A DNA stretch of 64,000 bases, taken from NCBI RefSeq assembly GCF_900091315.1, contig NZ_FLSP01000002.1:124001-188000 (forward strand). The letters run 5' to 3'. Position numbers and translations under genes: made by a program. This DNA comes from Streptomyces sp. DI166. Its GTDB lineage: Bacteria > Actinomycetota > Actinomycetes > Streptomycetales > Streptomycetaceae. The notes beneath the pieces are model-generated. The model saw only the letters and a list, made by a program, of their open reading frames with translations, searched no databases and had not been told where the DNA came from. Of the stretch, positions 36,863 to 45,366 are shown piece by piece. The number at the start of each line of letters is the position of its first letter. The first letter of the stretch is position 1.

Positions 36863-38524
36863 TCAGTGGACGGGGGAGTGCAGGCCGGCGGCGGGCTGGG
36901 GGAAGCAGCGCGGGTCGTCCCAGAGGAGCTGGACGTCCTTGGCCCAGTGCCGGTCCGGGTCGTCGTCCGCCTCGGCGGTCATCCGCAACTCCATGACCTG
37001 GCGGGGCAGTTCGGCGGGCGGTACCCCGGTGACGTCCGCGGTCAGTTCGTCGAGGAACGCGGTGCCCGAGCAGGGGCCCTCGTGGCCGGGGTCCGTGCAG
37101 CCCGTGCGCGGCCACAGCAGCACCGGGACGGGGGTGTTGAGGCCGGCCTCGAAGTGCGGGCGGGCCGCGCCGGGCGGGTAGGAGAAACCGGCGAGGTCGG
37201 CGTCCTCGTCGTGCAGCCGTTTGCGCAGGCCCGCCGGGCGCTCCCGGCCGCCGCAGTCCACCCGGTGCAGCCGGGCCGCCGAACGGGCCTCCAGCTTCTG
37301 CCACTTCTTGGCCAGCTGGTGGCGCAGACGCCCGCTGCGGTACCGGGAGCGGTCCACCACGACCAGCGGGTGGGCGCAGCCCAGGGGGGTGGAGTCCTCG
37401 GGGCCGCACTCCCAGTGCGCCACCGGCTCGTTCAGCCACTCGCGCGGCAGGACGAACGTCACCAGCTCCTCCGCGTCCGGCGCCAGCTGGCCGAAGGCGT
37501 CGTCCACGCGCCGCTGCACGAACTCCCGTACGGCGGCGCGCGGCAGCCGGCGGGAGTCCACGCGCCGCCGGTGGCCGTCCCGGTAGGCGGAGACCTCCAC
37601 GGTCACCTGGTCGGTTCCGGCGCCGCTGTGGTCGATCTCGACGAGGATCGGCGACCAGGCGGGCGCCGCGGCCCGGGGCGCGGGCGGGGCGTCGAGGAGG
37701 TCCTGGAGCCGCTGTGCGAACCGGGTCACCGCGTCCGTGCCCGGCACCTCCCACATCACGTACCCGGCCGCCGCGCCAAGCGAGGCGAAGCCGCCGTCCG
37801 GCAGCGGCGGCCCGAACGGGCCCACGGCGTCCACGTACAGCCGGTCCGGGGCGCAGCCCAGGCCCTCGGCGACCGCCCGCCGAACCAGCGCGTACAGCCG
37901 CCGCACCGCCTCGGGGCGGTGGCCGGAGGCGGGGATCAGCTCGCACAGCTCGGGCCAGTAGCGGACCAGGACCTCGGTCGGCAGCATGCGGCCCACCCGG
38001 ACGTCCCGGCCGCCCGCGACCGTCGACACCATTCCGACCACCCGGCCGTCCGCCAGGGCCGCCGCGGCGCCGCTGAACCCCGGTGCCAGCGGCTGCCCGT
38101 GTCCGGTCAGCGCCTCCAACTGGGCCCACTCGTCGGAGATCAGCGGCCCCGGCAGCGCCCGGTAGGAGGCGAGCATGCCCTCGTCGTACCCCTTGGGGAA
38201 CCCGTACGCGATCAGCTCGCCGTGCTCCTGCTCCTCGCCGGGCACGGCGAACTCGGCGGGCGCCAGGGGAACTTCGCGGTCGAGTTCGAGTACGGCGAGG
38301 TCGCCCGGGTCGGTGGGCCCGCCCCGCCACCCGCCGTGCACGGCGACGGTCGCCGGTATCCCGGTCAGCCCGCGGCACCCGGGGAAAGTGACGACGACCT
38401 GGGCCTGCTCCCGCCGCCGCACCACATGGGCGCAGGTCAGTACGTGGCGGCCGGAGACCAGGAAGCCCGCGCCCACCTCGGTGCCGCACTCGACGCGGGC
38501 GTGCCAGGCGGTGCCGCCGATCAC
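36863..38524 (-). CDS. Trypsin-like serine protease with VMAP-like C-terminal domain
   Basis: 553 residues without a signal peptide, so intracellular. The N-terminal 220 residues form a trypsin-fold protease with a full triad: H33 in LTCAHVV, D75 in PGDLAVLEL and S151 in PGFSGAAA. The C-terminal half (about 310-540) contains ILVEIDHSG, VTVEVSAYRDG and LVTFVLPREWLN...HPLVVVDRS. This is the pattern of vWA-MoxR-associated protein (VMAP) C-terminal domains that co-occur with AAA+ and vWA partners. It is presumably a protease effector or signal relay switched on by the ATPase. It starts at the ATGA overlap with the small upstream gene. Confidence 0.87.
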   Translation of the reverse strand: MIGGTAWHARVECGTEVGAGFLVSGRHVLTCAHVVRRREQAQVVVTFPGCRGLTGIPATVAVHGGWRGGPTDPGDLAVLELDREVPLAPAEFAVPGEEQEHGELIAYGFPKGYDEGMLASYRALPGPLISDEWAQLEALTGHGQPLAPGFSGAAAALADGRVVGMVSTVAGGRDVRVGRMLPTEVLVRYWPELCELIPASGHRPEAVRRLYALVRRAVAEGLGCAPDRLYVDAVGPFGPPLPDGGFASLGAAAGYVMWEVPGTDAVTRFAQRLQDLLDAPPAPRAAAPAWSPILVEIDHSGAGTDQVTVEVSAYRDGHRRRVDSRRLPRAAVREFVQRRVDDAFGQLAPDAEELVTFVLPREWLNEPVAHWECGPEDSTPLGCAHPLVVVDRSRYRSGRLRHQLAKKWQKLEARSAARLHRVDCGGRERPAGLRKRLHDEDADLAGFSYPPGAARPHFEAGLNTPVPVLLWPRTGCTDPGHEGPCSGTAFLDELTADVTGVPPAELPRQVMELRMTAEADDDPDRHWAKDVQLLWDDPRCFPQPAAGLHSPVH

Positions 38525-38868
38525 CGCGCGGCGGTCTCCGGAGCCGGGCCGTTCTGTCCCGGCGTCCAGCTCAGCCGGACCACCAGATGCCCTTCCGCGG
38601 CTCCCTTGGCGATGATCGCGCCGGACTCCGCGGTGAGCTTCACACCGAACTCCAGCTCCACCGCGTCGGGCCGCAGCGAGCCGTCCCGGAACACCCGGAG
38701 CGCGGACTCGGCCGCCGCGCGCACCCCGCCCAGGGCTCCCTCGAAGGTACGGGCCGCCCGGGCCGGGCCGTCCTCGCGCGAGACCAGCCGGGCGCCCGAC
38801 TCGTCCTCGATGCCCTCGACGACCACGACGGCACCGTCGTCGGTCCTGAACTCCATCAGCCCGTCCAT
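38521..38868 (-). CDS. Small trypsin-co-occurring protein (CU044_2847 type)
   Basis: 115 residues. The central motif VRAAAESALRVFRDGSLRPDAVELEFGVKLTAESGAII, split across residues 48-87, matches the small CU044_2847-like family found next to trypsin-like proteases (the trypsin-co-occurring domain). The V-E-L-E-F-G-V-K-L core is the best marker. It is probably a beta-rich adaptor or inhibitor of the protease. It is first in the operon and overlaps the protease start by 4 nt. No catalytic residues are apparent. Confidence 0.75.
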   Translation of the reverse strand: MDGLMEFRTDDGAVVVVEGIEDESGARLVSREDGPARAARTFEGALGGVRAAAESALRVFRDGSLRPDAVELEFGVKLTAESGAIIAKGAAEGHLVVRLSWTPGQNGPAPETAAR

Positions 38869-38958
38869 GGCGCGGTGTGCTCCCCCGTGCGGTTCCCTGT
38901 GACTTTGGCGAGCTCCATTGTTACGGACGGTGCTCGACTTGTCGCCCGGTCCCGCAGG

Positions 38959-40290
38959 TCATGTCCCCGCGATTCCGCGGATCACCCCCAGTTCGACCAA
39001 GTCCTGCGGACGGATGCGGAGTTGGTCCGCGGTCGCCTCCACCTCGGTGGCCGGGCGCTTGAGGATCGCCGCGGCCAGCTCAGGGGCGATCACCGAGAAG
39101 TAACTGTCCGGCGCGGCCCAGGTGTTGCCCGGCGCGGCCAGCGCCAGCGCCCCGCCGGAGCCGCCCTCGCCGATGACCAGCGTGGTGATCGGGGTGCGGG
39201 CGGCGGCCACCGCCGCGAACAGGTCCGCGATGGCCGCGCCCGCGCCCTCCCGCTCGGCTTCCGCGTCGTTGGCGGCGCCCGGGGTGTCCACCAGGGTCAG
39301 CACCGGGATGCCGAGCCGGTCCGCGAGCCGGACCAGCCGGGCGGCCGTGCGGTACCCGGCGGGCCGGGTGGCCGCCCCGGTCTGCGCCGCGTAGGCGACC
39401 GTGCGGCCCTCGTGGGTGCCGAAGCCGCAGCGCATGCCGTCCGGGTCGAGACCGCCCGCGCGGTCGCCGGCGAGGTCCTCGCGGTGGGTGAAGTAGGCGT
39501 CCAAGTAGGCGTCGGCGCGCGGGCGTTCGGGTGCGCGAGCGCGCCGTACCGCGTCCCAGCCGGTGGCCGGGAGGCCGGTTGCGCCGAGCGCGGCCGGCAC
39601 CGGGGCCGGGGCGGCGGAGCCGGAGGTCAGCAGGCGCAGCCAGTGGCCGAGCCTGGCCCGCAGCTCCTCCGGCGGGACGAGCGCGTCCGCCGCGCCCACC
39701 GCGACCTGGGTCTCCGCCGTGTACGCGGCCGGGTCGGCGTCCGCCGGGCGGACCCGGGAGCCCGCGAAGCCCACCTGGGCGCCGGGCAGGGCCAGGACGA
39801 CATCGGCGCCCGCGCCCAGGGTGGCCCAGCCGCCACCGGTCGTCGGGTCCCGCAGTACGGCGATCTGTGCCAGGCCCGCCTGACGGGTGAGCACCGACTG
39901 GCGGGCCACGCGCTGGAGTTGGGTGAGCGCGAGCATGCCCTCCTGCATCCGGCTGCCGCCGGTGGCGATCAGCGGGACGACCGGGAGGCGGTGGCGGCGG
40001 GCGTGTGTGTAGGCCGCCTCCAGGCGGTCGCCGGTGCGTTCGCCGAGCGAGCCGCCGAGGTAGCCGAACTCGAACGCGATCAGGACCGCGCGGGTGCCCT
40101 CGACGCGGCCGGTGCCGCAGACCACGGACTCCTCCTCGCCGGTGCGCTCGGCGGCGCGCAGCCGGGAGCCGTCGTAGCCGCGCCAGCCGATCGGGCCGTC
40201 GGGTGCCGAGTTCCGTTCCGGGGGCGGGAGTTCGGTGAAGTCGTCGGTGACGAGCTTCAGGAACTCCCGCGCGTGCAGACGGTCAGGCAC
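38959..40290 (-). CDS. accDA: Acetyl/acyl-CoA carboxylase carboxyltransferase, fused beta-alpha
   Basis: 443 residues. The N-terminal half resembles the beta carboxyltransferase subunit (EFGYLGGSLGERTGDRLEAA; ATGGSRMQEGMLALTQ, oxyanion-type Gly motif). The C-terminal half resembles the alpha subunit (LTLVDTPGAANDAEAEREG; VIGEGGSGGALALA, the second oxyanion loop). The single chain therefore carries both halves of the enzyme that moves CO2 from biotin to acyl-CoA. The zinc ribbon of classic AccD is not seen at the N-terminus. GTG start at 40290; the stop of matB overlaps it by 8 nt. Together with matB it points to a malonyl-CoA supply module. Confidence 0.87.
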   Translation of the reverse strand: MPDRLHAREFLKLVTDDFTELPPPERNSAPDGPIGWRGYDGSRLRAAERTGEEESVVCGTGRVEGTRAVLIAFEFGYLGGSLGERTGDRLEAAYTHARRHRLPVVPLIATGGSRMQEGMLALTQLQRVARQSVLTRQAGLAQIAVLRDPTTGGGWATLGAGADVVLALPGAQVGFAGSRVRPADADPAAYTAETQVAVGAADALVPPEELRARLGHWLRLLTSGSAAPAPVPAALGATGLPATGWDAVRRARAPERPRADAYLDAYFTHREDLAGDRAGGLDPDGMRCGFGTHEGRTVAYAAQTGAATRPAGYRTAARLVRLADRLGIPVLTLVDTPGAANDAEAEREGAGAAIADLFAAVAAARTPITTLVIGEGGSGGALALAAPGNTWAAPDSYFSVIAPELAAAILKRPATEVEATADQLRIRPQDLVELGVIRGIAGT

Positions 40291-41731
40291 GGCTCAGCGC
40301 CCGCTTCATGATCTTGCCCATGTCGTTGCGGGGGAGGGCGTCCAGGTAGTGCACGGTCCGGGGCCGCTTGTGCGGGGCGAGCCGACGGGCCACGTGATCG
40401 GCCAGCTCCTCGGCGGCGGGCGGCTTCTCGGGGTCGGCCGGGACCACCCAGGCCACGATCCGCTCGCCGAGATCGGCGTCCGGCTCCCCGGTCACCGCCG
40501 CCTCCCGCACCCCGGGGTGCTCCAGCAGCGCGTTCTCGATCTCCCCGGCGCCGATCTTGTAACCGCCGCTCTTGATCAGGTCGGTGGCCTTGCGGCCCAC
40601 GATGCGGACGTAGCCGTCGGGGTCGCGCACCGCCATGTCACCGGTACGGAACCAGCCGTCCGCGGTGAACGCGGCCTCGGTGGCGTCGGGCCGGTTGAGG
40701 TACTCGGTGAACAGGTTCGGGCCGCGCACCTGGATCTCGCCCACCGTCTCCCCGTCGTACGCCGTGATCGGGGTGCCGTCCTCCTCCACCAGCCGCAGCT
40801 CCACGCCCGGCAGCGGCACGCCGACCGTGCCGGGACGGGCCTCGCCGTCGGCGCGGATGCTGGTGTTCATCAGCGTCTCGGTCATGCCGTACCGCTCGAT
40901 CACCCGGCGCCCGGTGGCCGCCGCGATCCGCTCGTGGTCGTGCACCGGCAGCGCGGCCGAGCCGGACACCAGCAGCCGTGCCCCGCCCAGCGCCCGCGCG
41001 AGCCCCGGGTCGTCCGGGAGGGCCTGGGCGATGCGGTGGTACATCGTCGGCACGCCGAAGAGCATGGTCGCGCCGTCGCCCAGCTCGCGCGCCACGCCCT
41101 CCGGGGTGAACCTGCCCAGGTGCCGCACGCTGCCGCCGCGCCGGAGCGGCCCGAGGACGCCGAGCACCAGGCCGTGCACATGGAACAGCGGCAGCCCGTG
41201 CACCAGCACGTCGTCCTCGGTCCACTGCCAGGCGTCGGCCAGCGCGTCCAGGGTGTGCGCGAGGGCCCGGCGGGGGAGGACGGCACCCTTGGGCGGGCCG
41301 GTGGTGCCGGAGGTGTAGACGACGAGGGCGGCGTCCTCACCGGAGGCCTCGGCGGCGGACCGGGGCTCCCCGTCGGCTTCCAGCTCGACATCGACCCGCT
41401 CGAACTCCTTGAGCGCGTCCGGCAGTTGATCCCCGGGAGCGGCCAGTACGAGTCCCGGCGCGCTGTCGGACAGGATGTGCGCCAGCTCCTTCTCGCCGGA
41501 CTTCGGGTTGAGCGGCACGGCGGCGATCCCCGCCTCCAGGATCGCCACCACGGCGACGGCGGTCTCCAGCGTCGGCGTCGCCCACACGGCGACCCTGCGC
41601 TGCCCGGCGATCCGGCCCGCCAGGGCCCCGGTGGCGGCGGCCAGCCGCCCGTACGTCAGCGACCGCTCACCGAACCGCAGCGCGACACGCTCGTGCGGAC
41701 CGTCGGCCAGGGCCGGAAAGAGAGAGGACAC
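40283..41731 (-). CDS. matB: Malonyl-CoA synthetase
   Basis: 482 residues from the GTG at 41731, with a strong AAGGAGAT 7 nt upstream. ANL-family ligase motifs: YTSGTTGPPKGAV (phosphate loop), GLPLFHVHGLVLG, ERYGMTETLMNTS, GDMAVRDPDGYVRIVGRKATD and the lysine end RNDMGKIMKR. The start SSLFPALADG and overall pattern match Streptomyces MatB, which makes malonyl- and methylmalonyl-CoA from free acids and ATP. It is translationally joined to accDA. Both could feed the PKS module of the megasynthase, but they are 10 kb away and separated by unrelated genes, so they are more likely part of the core genome. Confidence 0.92.
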   Translation of the reverse strand: MSSLFPALADGPHERVALRFGERSLTYGRLAAATGALAGRIAGQRRVAVWATPTLETAVAVVAILEAGIAAVPLNPKSGEKELAHILSDSAPGLVLAAPGDQLPDALKEFERVDVELEADGEPRSAAEASGEDAALVVYTSGTTGPPKGAVLPRRALAHTLDALADAWQWTEDDVLVHGLPLFHVHGLVLGVLGPLRRGGSVRHLGRFTPEGVARELGDGATMLFGVPTMYHRIAQALPDDPGLARALGGARLLVSGSAALPVHDHERIAAATGRRVIERYGMTETLMNTSIRADGEARPGTVGVPLPGVELRLVEEDGTPITAYDGETVGEIQVRGPNLFTEYLNRPDATEAAFTADGWFRTGDMAVRDPDGYVRIVGRKATDLIKSGGYKIGAGEIENALLEHPGVREAAVTGEPDADLGERIVAWVVPADPEKPPAAEELADHVARRLAPHKRPRTVHYLDALPRNDMGKIMKRALSRA

Positions 41732-42014
41732 GCGTCGTATCTCCTTAACAGTCGGTCGGTCTCCGACACCGTCAGGGCACCACGATGCCCCCTCGCCCGC
41801 GCGTCGGACGGGAGATTGCGCCCCCGAAACCGCCGCTGTGCGGCTTCTCACCCCGCCCGTGCAGGCGGGCTCACGGCGGGCCGGGGTTTGCCCGGGCGCG
41901 CGGCGGGCCGGGCGGGCCGGTCGAACGGCAGGCTCGGGCGCGGCGCCGGGCGCGAGGGGCGGCTCTTCCGCGCTGCTCCCTGACCCATCCCCGCCCTGCG
42001 GCCTCGCCCCCGGT

Positions 42015-44282
42015 TCACCCGCCGCCCGCCCGGGCCGTGAACCAGGTGGCGAGCTGGCTGCGTTTGGTGAAGCCCAGCTTCACCAGGATGCGTTCCACGT
42101 GCCCCTCCGCCGTGCGCTGGGCGATGACCAGTTCCTCGGCGATCTGGCGGTTGGTCAGGCCCCGGGCCACCAGAGCCGCCACCTCGGCCTCCCGGCGGGT
42201 CAGGGGGCGGGTGTCGGGGGAGGTGGAGGTGCCGGTCGTGGGGCGGCGGGGGCGGCCCAGGGCGTAGGCGACGGCGTCGTTGCGGGAGAGGGCGGCGCCG
42301 TGGCGGTAGGCCCGGTTGTAGGCCGGTTCGCCCAGCTCGCGGCGGGCGTGGCGCTCGGCAGCGGAGACCCGGCCCGCACCGCGCGCCCGCGTGGGATCGC
42401 CGCCGATGTCCTGCCAGACGCGGTCCACGGCGCCGCGCAGCACCGCCGCCCGCTCGGCCCGCCCGGCCAGGGCCTCCGCGGCGGCGAGGAGGTCCAGGGT
42501 GCGGGCGAGACTGGCCCGCTGCCGCCCGGTGTACGGCAGCCGCAGACAGGCCCGTGCCTGCTCGGCGGCCCTGTCGTACGCGCCCAGCGACCAGTGCGCC
42601 AGCCCCAGGGTGCGCAGCGCCCAGGTGCGGGCCCACTGTTCGCCGTGCGACTCGCAGACGGCCACCGCCTCGGCGCACAGCCCGATCGCGTCGCCCGCCC
42701 GGCCCCGGCTGACCAGGGTGCAGGCCAGCTCGATCCGGGTGAGGACGACGAAGCCGACGTCCGTGGTCGCGGCGCGGTCGGTGCCGTAGGCCCCGGTGGG
42801 GATCGGCGGCGGCGCGGGCACCGGCAGTTCGGCGTCGGCGGCCGGGACGCGGTGCGGCGGGTCGACGCCGGCGAGGACGGCGGCGGAGCGGGTGTGCACC
42901 AGCGACATCAGCGCGCCCGCCCACATGGCCCGGGTCAGCGCCGCGTCCGGCCGGGCCCCGGACCTGAGCGCGCGGTCCAGCCAGTGCCGGCCCTCGCCCC
43001 AGCTGCCGCCCGCCACCCAGTGGAACCACAGGGTCGCCGCCAGCCGCAGCCCCGCCTGGGCCTCGCCCGGCGTGGTCAGACAGAAGTCCAGCGCGGCCCG
43101 GAAGTCGTCCTGGTCCAGCCGCAGCCGCTCGGTGACCAGCACCTGGTCGGGCCCGAACCAGCCCGCCTCGTACGCGGTGGCCAGCCGCGCGAAGTAGTCC
43201 CGGTGCCGCCGCCGGGTGACGGTCACCTCACCGATCTCGGCGAGCTTCTCCAGGCCGTAGTCGCGCAGGGAGACCAGCAGCCGGTAGCGGACCTGCCCGC
43301 CGCGCTCCTCCCGTACCAGCACCGACTTGTCGACAAGACCCGCCACCGCGTCCAGTACGTCCGTCGCGCCGAGCCCCTCCCCGCCGCACACCGCCTCGGC
43401 CGCCGCCAGGTCGAAGCCGCCGACGAACACCGACAGCCACGCCCACACCAACTGCTCCTGCGGCGTGCACAGTTCATGACTCCAGTCGACCGCCGAGCGC
43501 AGCGTGCGGTGGCGCGGCGCGGAGGCCGGGCTGCCCCCGGTGAGCAGGTGGTAGCGGTCGTCGAGGCGGGCCACGAGCTGCTCCACACCGAGCGCCCGCA
43601 CCCGTACCGCGGCCAGTTCGATGGCGAGCGGCAGCCCGTCGAGCCGACGGCACAGCCGCGCCACTGCGTGCTGGTTGCCCTCGCCGACGATGAACCCGGG
43701 CACCACGGCCGCCGCCCGGTCCGCGAACAGCCGCAGCGCGGGATAGTGCTCGACGGCCGAGGCGTCCAGCTCCTCCGGGCCGGGCGCGGGCAGCGGCGGT
43801 ACGACATAGAGCTGCTCACCGGCGAGACCGAGCCGGTGCCTGCTGGTCGCCAGGACGCGCACCCCCTCGGTCGCGGCCAGCAGGGTCTGCGCGAGCAGCG
43901 CGCAACTGCGCAGTACGTGCTCGCAGTTGTCGAGGACGAGCAGCAGCGCCCGGCCCCGTAAGTGCTCCACCAGGACGTCCAGCGCCGGACGCCCGGTCTC
44001 GTTGCGCACCCCGAGCGCGTCGGCCACGGCGTGCGGCACGAACGCCTCGTCGCTCAGCGCGGCCAGCTGCACCAGCCACACCCCGTGCGTGAACGTCCGC
44101 GCGACCTGCTTGGCCACGTGCGAGGCCAGCCGGGTCTTGCCGACCCCGCCCGGACCGGTCAGCGTGACCAGCCGGCCCTCGCTCAACAGCCGTCTGACGT
44201 CCGCCGATTCGTCCCGTCGCCCCACGAAGCTGGTCAGCTCCGCCGGAAAGCCGCAGGTGCGCCGCTCATGGGATCCGCCCAC
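42015..44282 (-). CDS. NB-ARC/LuxR-family transcriptional regulator
   Basis: 755 residues from the GTG at 44282; an upstream GTG at 44300 is also possible. The N-terminal P-loop ATPase reads LTGPGGVGKTRLA (Walker A), LLLVLDNCEHVL (Walker B) and RVLATSRHRLGL, followed by a winged-helix region (LRSAVDWSHELC) and a helical repeat part. The C-terminus is a LuxR helix-turn-helix: PLTRREAEVAALVARGLTNRQ then IAEELVIAQRTAEGHVERIL. STAND-type regulators like this act as ATP-gated DNA-binding switches. The ligand and regulon are unknown. It stands alone, with the ATP-grasp gene 59 bp upstream on the same strand. Confidence 0.9.
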   Translation of the reverse strand: MGGSHERRTCGFPAELTSFVGRRDESADVRRLLSEGRLVTLTGPGGVGKTRLASHVAKQVARTFTHGVWLVQLAALSDEAFVPHAVADALGVRNETGRPALDVLVEHLRGRALLLVLDNCEHVLRSCALLAQTLLAATEGVRVLATSRHRLGLAGEQLYVVPPLPAPGPEELDASAVEHYPALRLFADRAAAVVPGFIVGEGNQHAVARLCRRLDGLPLAIELAAVRVRALGVEQLVARLDDRYHLLTGGSPASAPRHRTLRSAVDWSHELCTPQEQLVWAWLSVFVGGFDLAAAEAVCGGEGLGATDVLDAVAGLVDKSVLVREERGGQVRYRLLVSLRDYGLEKLAEIGEVTVTRRRHRDYFARLATAYEAGWFGPDQVLVTERLRLDQDDFRAALDFCLTTPGEAQAGLRLAATLWFHWVAGGSWGEGRHWLDRALRSGARPDAALTRAMWAGALMSLVHTRSAAVLAGVDPPHRVPAADAELPVPAPPPIPTGAYGTDRAATTDVGFVVLTRIELACTLVSRGRAGDAIGLCAEAVAVCESHGEQWARTWALRTLGLAHWSLGAYDRAAEQARACLRLPYTGRQRASLARTLDLLAAAEALAGRAERAAVLRGAVDRVWQDIGGDPTRARGAGRVSAAERHARRELGEPAYNRAYRHGAALSRNDAVAYALGRPRRPTTGTSTSPDTRPLTRREAEVAALVARGLTNRQIAEELVIAQRTAEGHVERILVKLGFTKRSQLATWFTARAGGG

Positions 44283-44341
44283 GAGCCCCAGGGTAAGCAC
44301 ATGATCCCGACGGAACGTCAGGTTCCCGTATTTCCCGCCCC

Positions 44342-45223
44342 CTACGGGTGACCGCGCCGCGCCTGTGCCAGTACGGCTTCCACGACCCGCTCCAGCGACC
44401 CGGGATGCAGGAACAGGAACAGATTCGGCTCGACCAGCTCCAGCTCCATCAGCAGCGGCTGTCCGTCCTCCCCGTCGACCAGGTCGACCCGCGCGTACAG
44501 CAGCCCCTCGGCGTCCGGTACGGCGGCCAGCGCCCGCTCGGCGACGGCCAGTTCCGCGGGCTCGGGCGTCCACGGCTCCAGACCGGGGTGGGCCACCTTC
44601 GCCGCGTCGAAGGCGGTACCGGGCGCCAGTACCGCCCGCTTGCGGCTGGCGTGCAGCAGCCGCCCGCCGAAATACTGCAGCGCCCGCTCGCCCCGGGTGT
44701 CGATGGCGCGCACATAGGGCTGCACCATCGCCGTGAACCCCTCCTCGTGCAGCCGCGCCAGATGCCGTACGGCCTCCGCGCGCCGGTCGGGGGTGTGGCG
44801 GGCGGCGTACCGGGCACCGGCGCCCGAGGTGGGCTTGATGACGTACTCGTGGTCCTCGGGCAGGTCCGCGGCGGCGCCCGGGGCGAGGTAGCGCGTGGGC
44901 ACGACCGGCACCCCGGCCCCGGTCAGGTCCCCGAGATACCGCTTGTCGGTGTTCCAGCGCACCACCGGCGCCGGGTTCGCCAGCCGGGTCGCCTTGCCGC
45001 ACCGCTCGGCCCACGCCACGAACTCGGCGTTGCGCAGGCTGTAGTCCCAGGTCGAGCGGATGAGCGCGAGATCGTAGGCGGCCCAGTCGACGCCCTGGTC
45101 GTCCCAGAACACGATGTCCGCCCCGGCCCCGGCGGCGGCGAGCGCGTCCCGCAGTACCGGCAGATCTCGGTCGTGGCTGGGCTCGGGCCGGGGATCGTAG
45201 GTGACCAGCGCTATTCGGGGCAC
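44342..45223 (-). CDS. ATP-grasp domain protein
   Basis: 293 residues from the GTG at 45223 with GGAG upstream. The N-terminal pre-grasp fold starts RIALVTYDPRPEPS. The ATP-grasp pattern is seen in WNTDKRYLGDLTGAGVPVVPT, EYVIKPTSGAGARYAARH (lysine before the Gly loop) and LLMELELVEPNLFL, where the E-L-E-x-x-x-P-N end supplies Mg ligands. The family joins a carboxylate to an amine or thiol, or phosphorylates. The protein resembles glutathione-synthetase-like actinobacterial ligases. No dedicated partner gene is adjacent, so the substrate is unknown. Confidence 0.85.
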   Translation of the reverse strand: MPRIALVTYDPRPEPSHDRDLPVLRDALAAAGAGADIVFWDDQGVDWAAYDLALIRSTWDYSLRNAEFVAWAERCGKATRLANPAPVVRWNTDKRYLGDLTGAGVPVVPTRYLAPGAAADLPEDHEYVIKPTSGAGARYAARHTPDRRAEAVRHLARLHEEGFTAMVQPYVRAIDTRGERALQYFGGRLLHASRKRAVLAPGTAFDAAKVAHPGLEPWTPEPAELAVAERALAAVPDAEGLLYARVDLVDGEDGQPLLMELELVEPNLFLFLHPGSLERVVEAVLAQARRGHP

Positions 45224-45366
45224 GGCGGGCTCCAGGGTCGGGGGTCGGGCCGCCCGCAGGCTAACCACGGGCCCGGGAACCGCGGCAACCGAATTGACCT
45301 TCACCCTCGGTGAAGCCCCAGCATCAGGGCCAGGAACCGACAGGACCGACTCCACCGGGGGACCCC

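Noticed and set aside
36734..38902. Plus-strand long frame over the protease operon
   Set aside because: It is antisense to genes with complete catalytic motifs and has only shadow composition.
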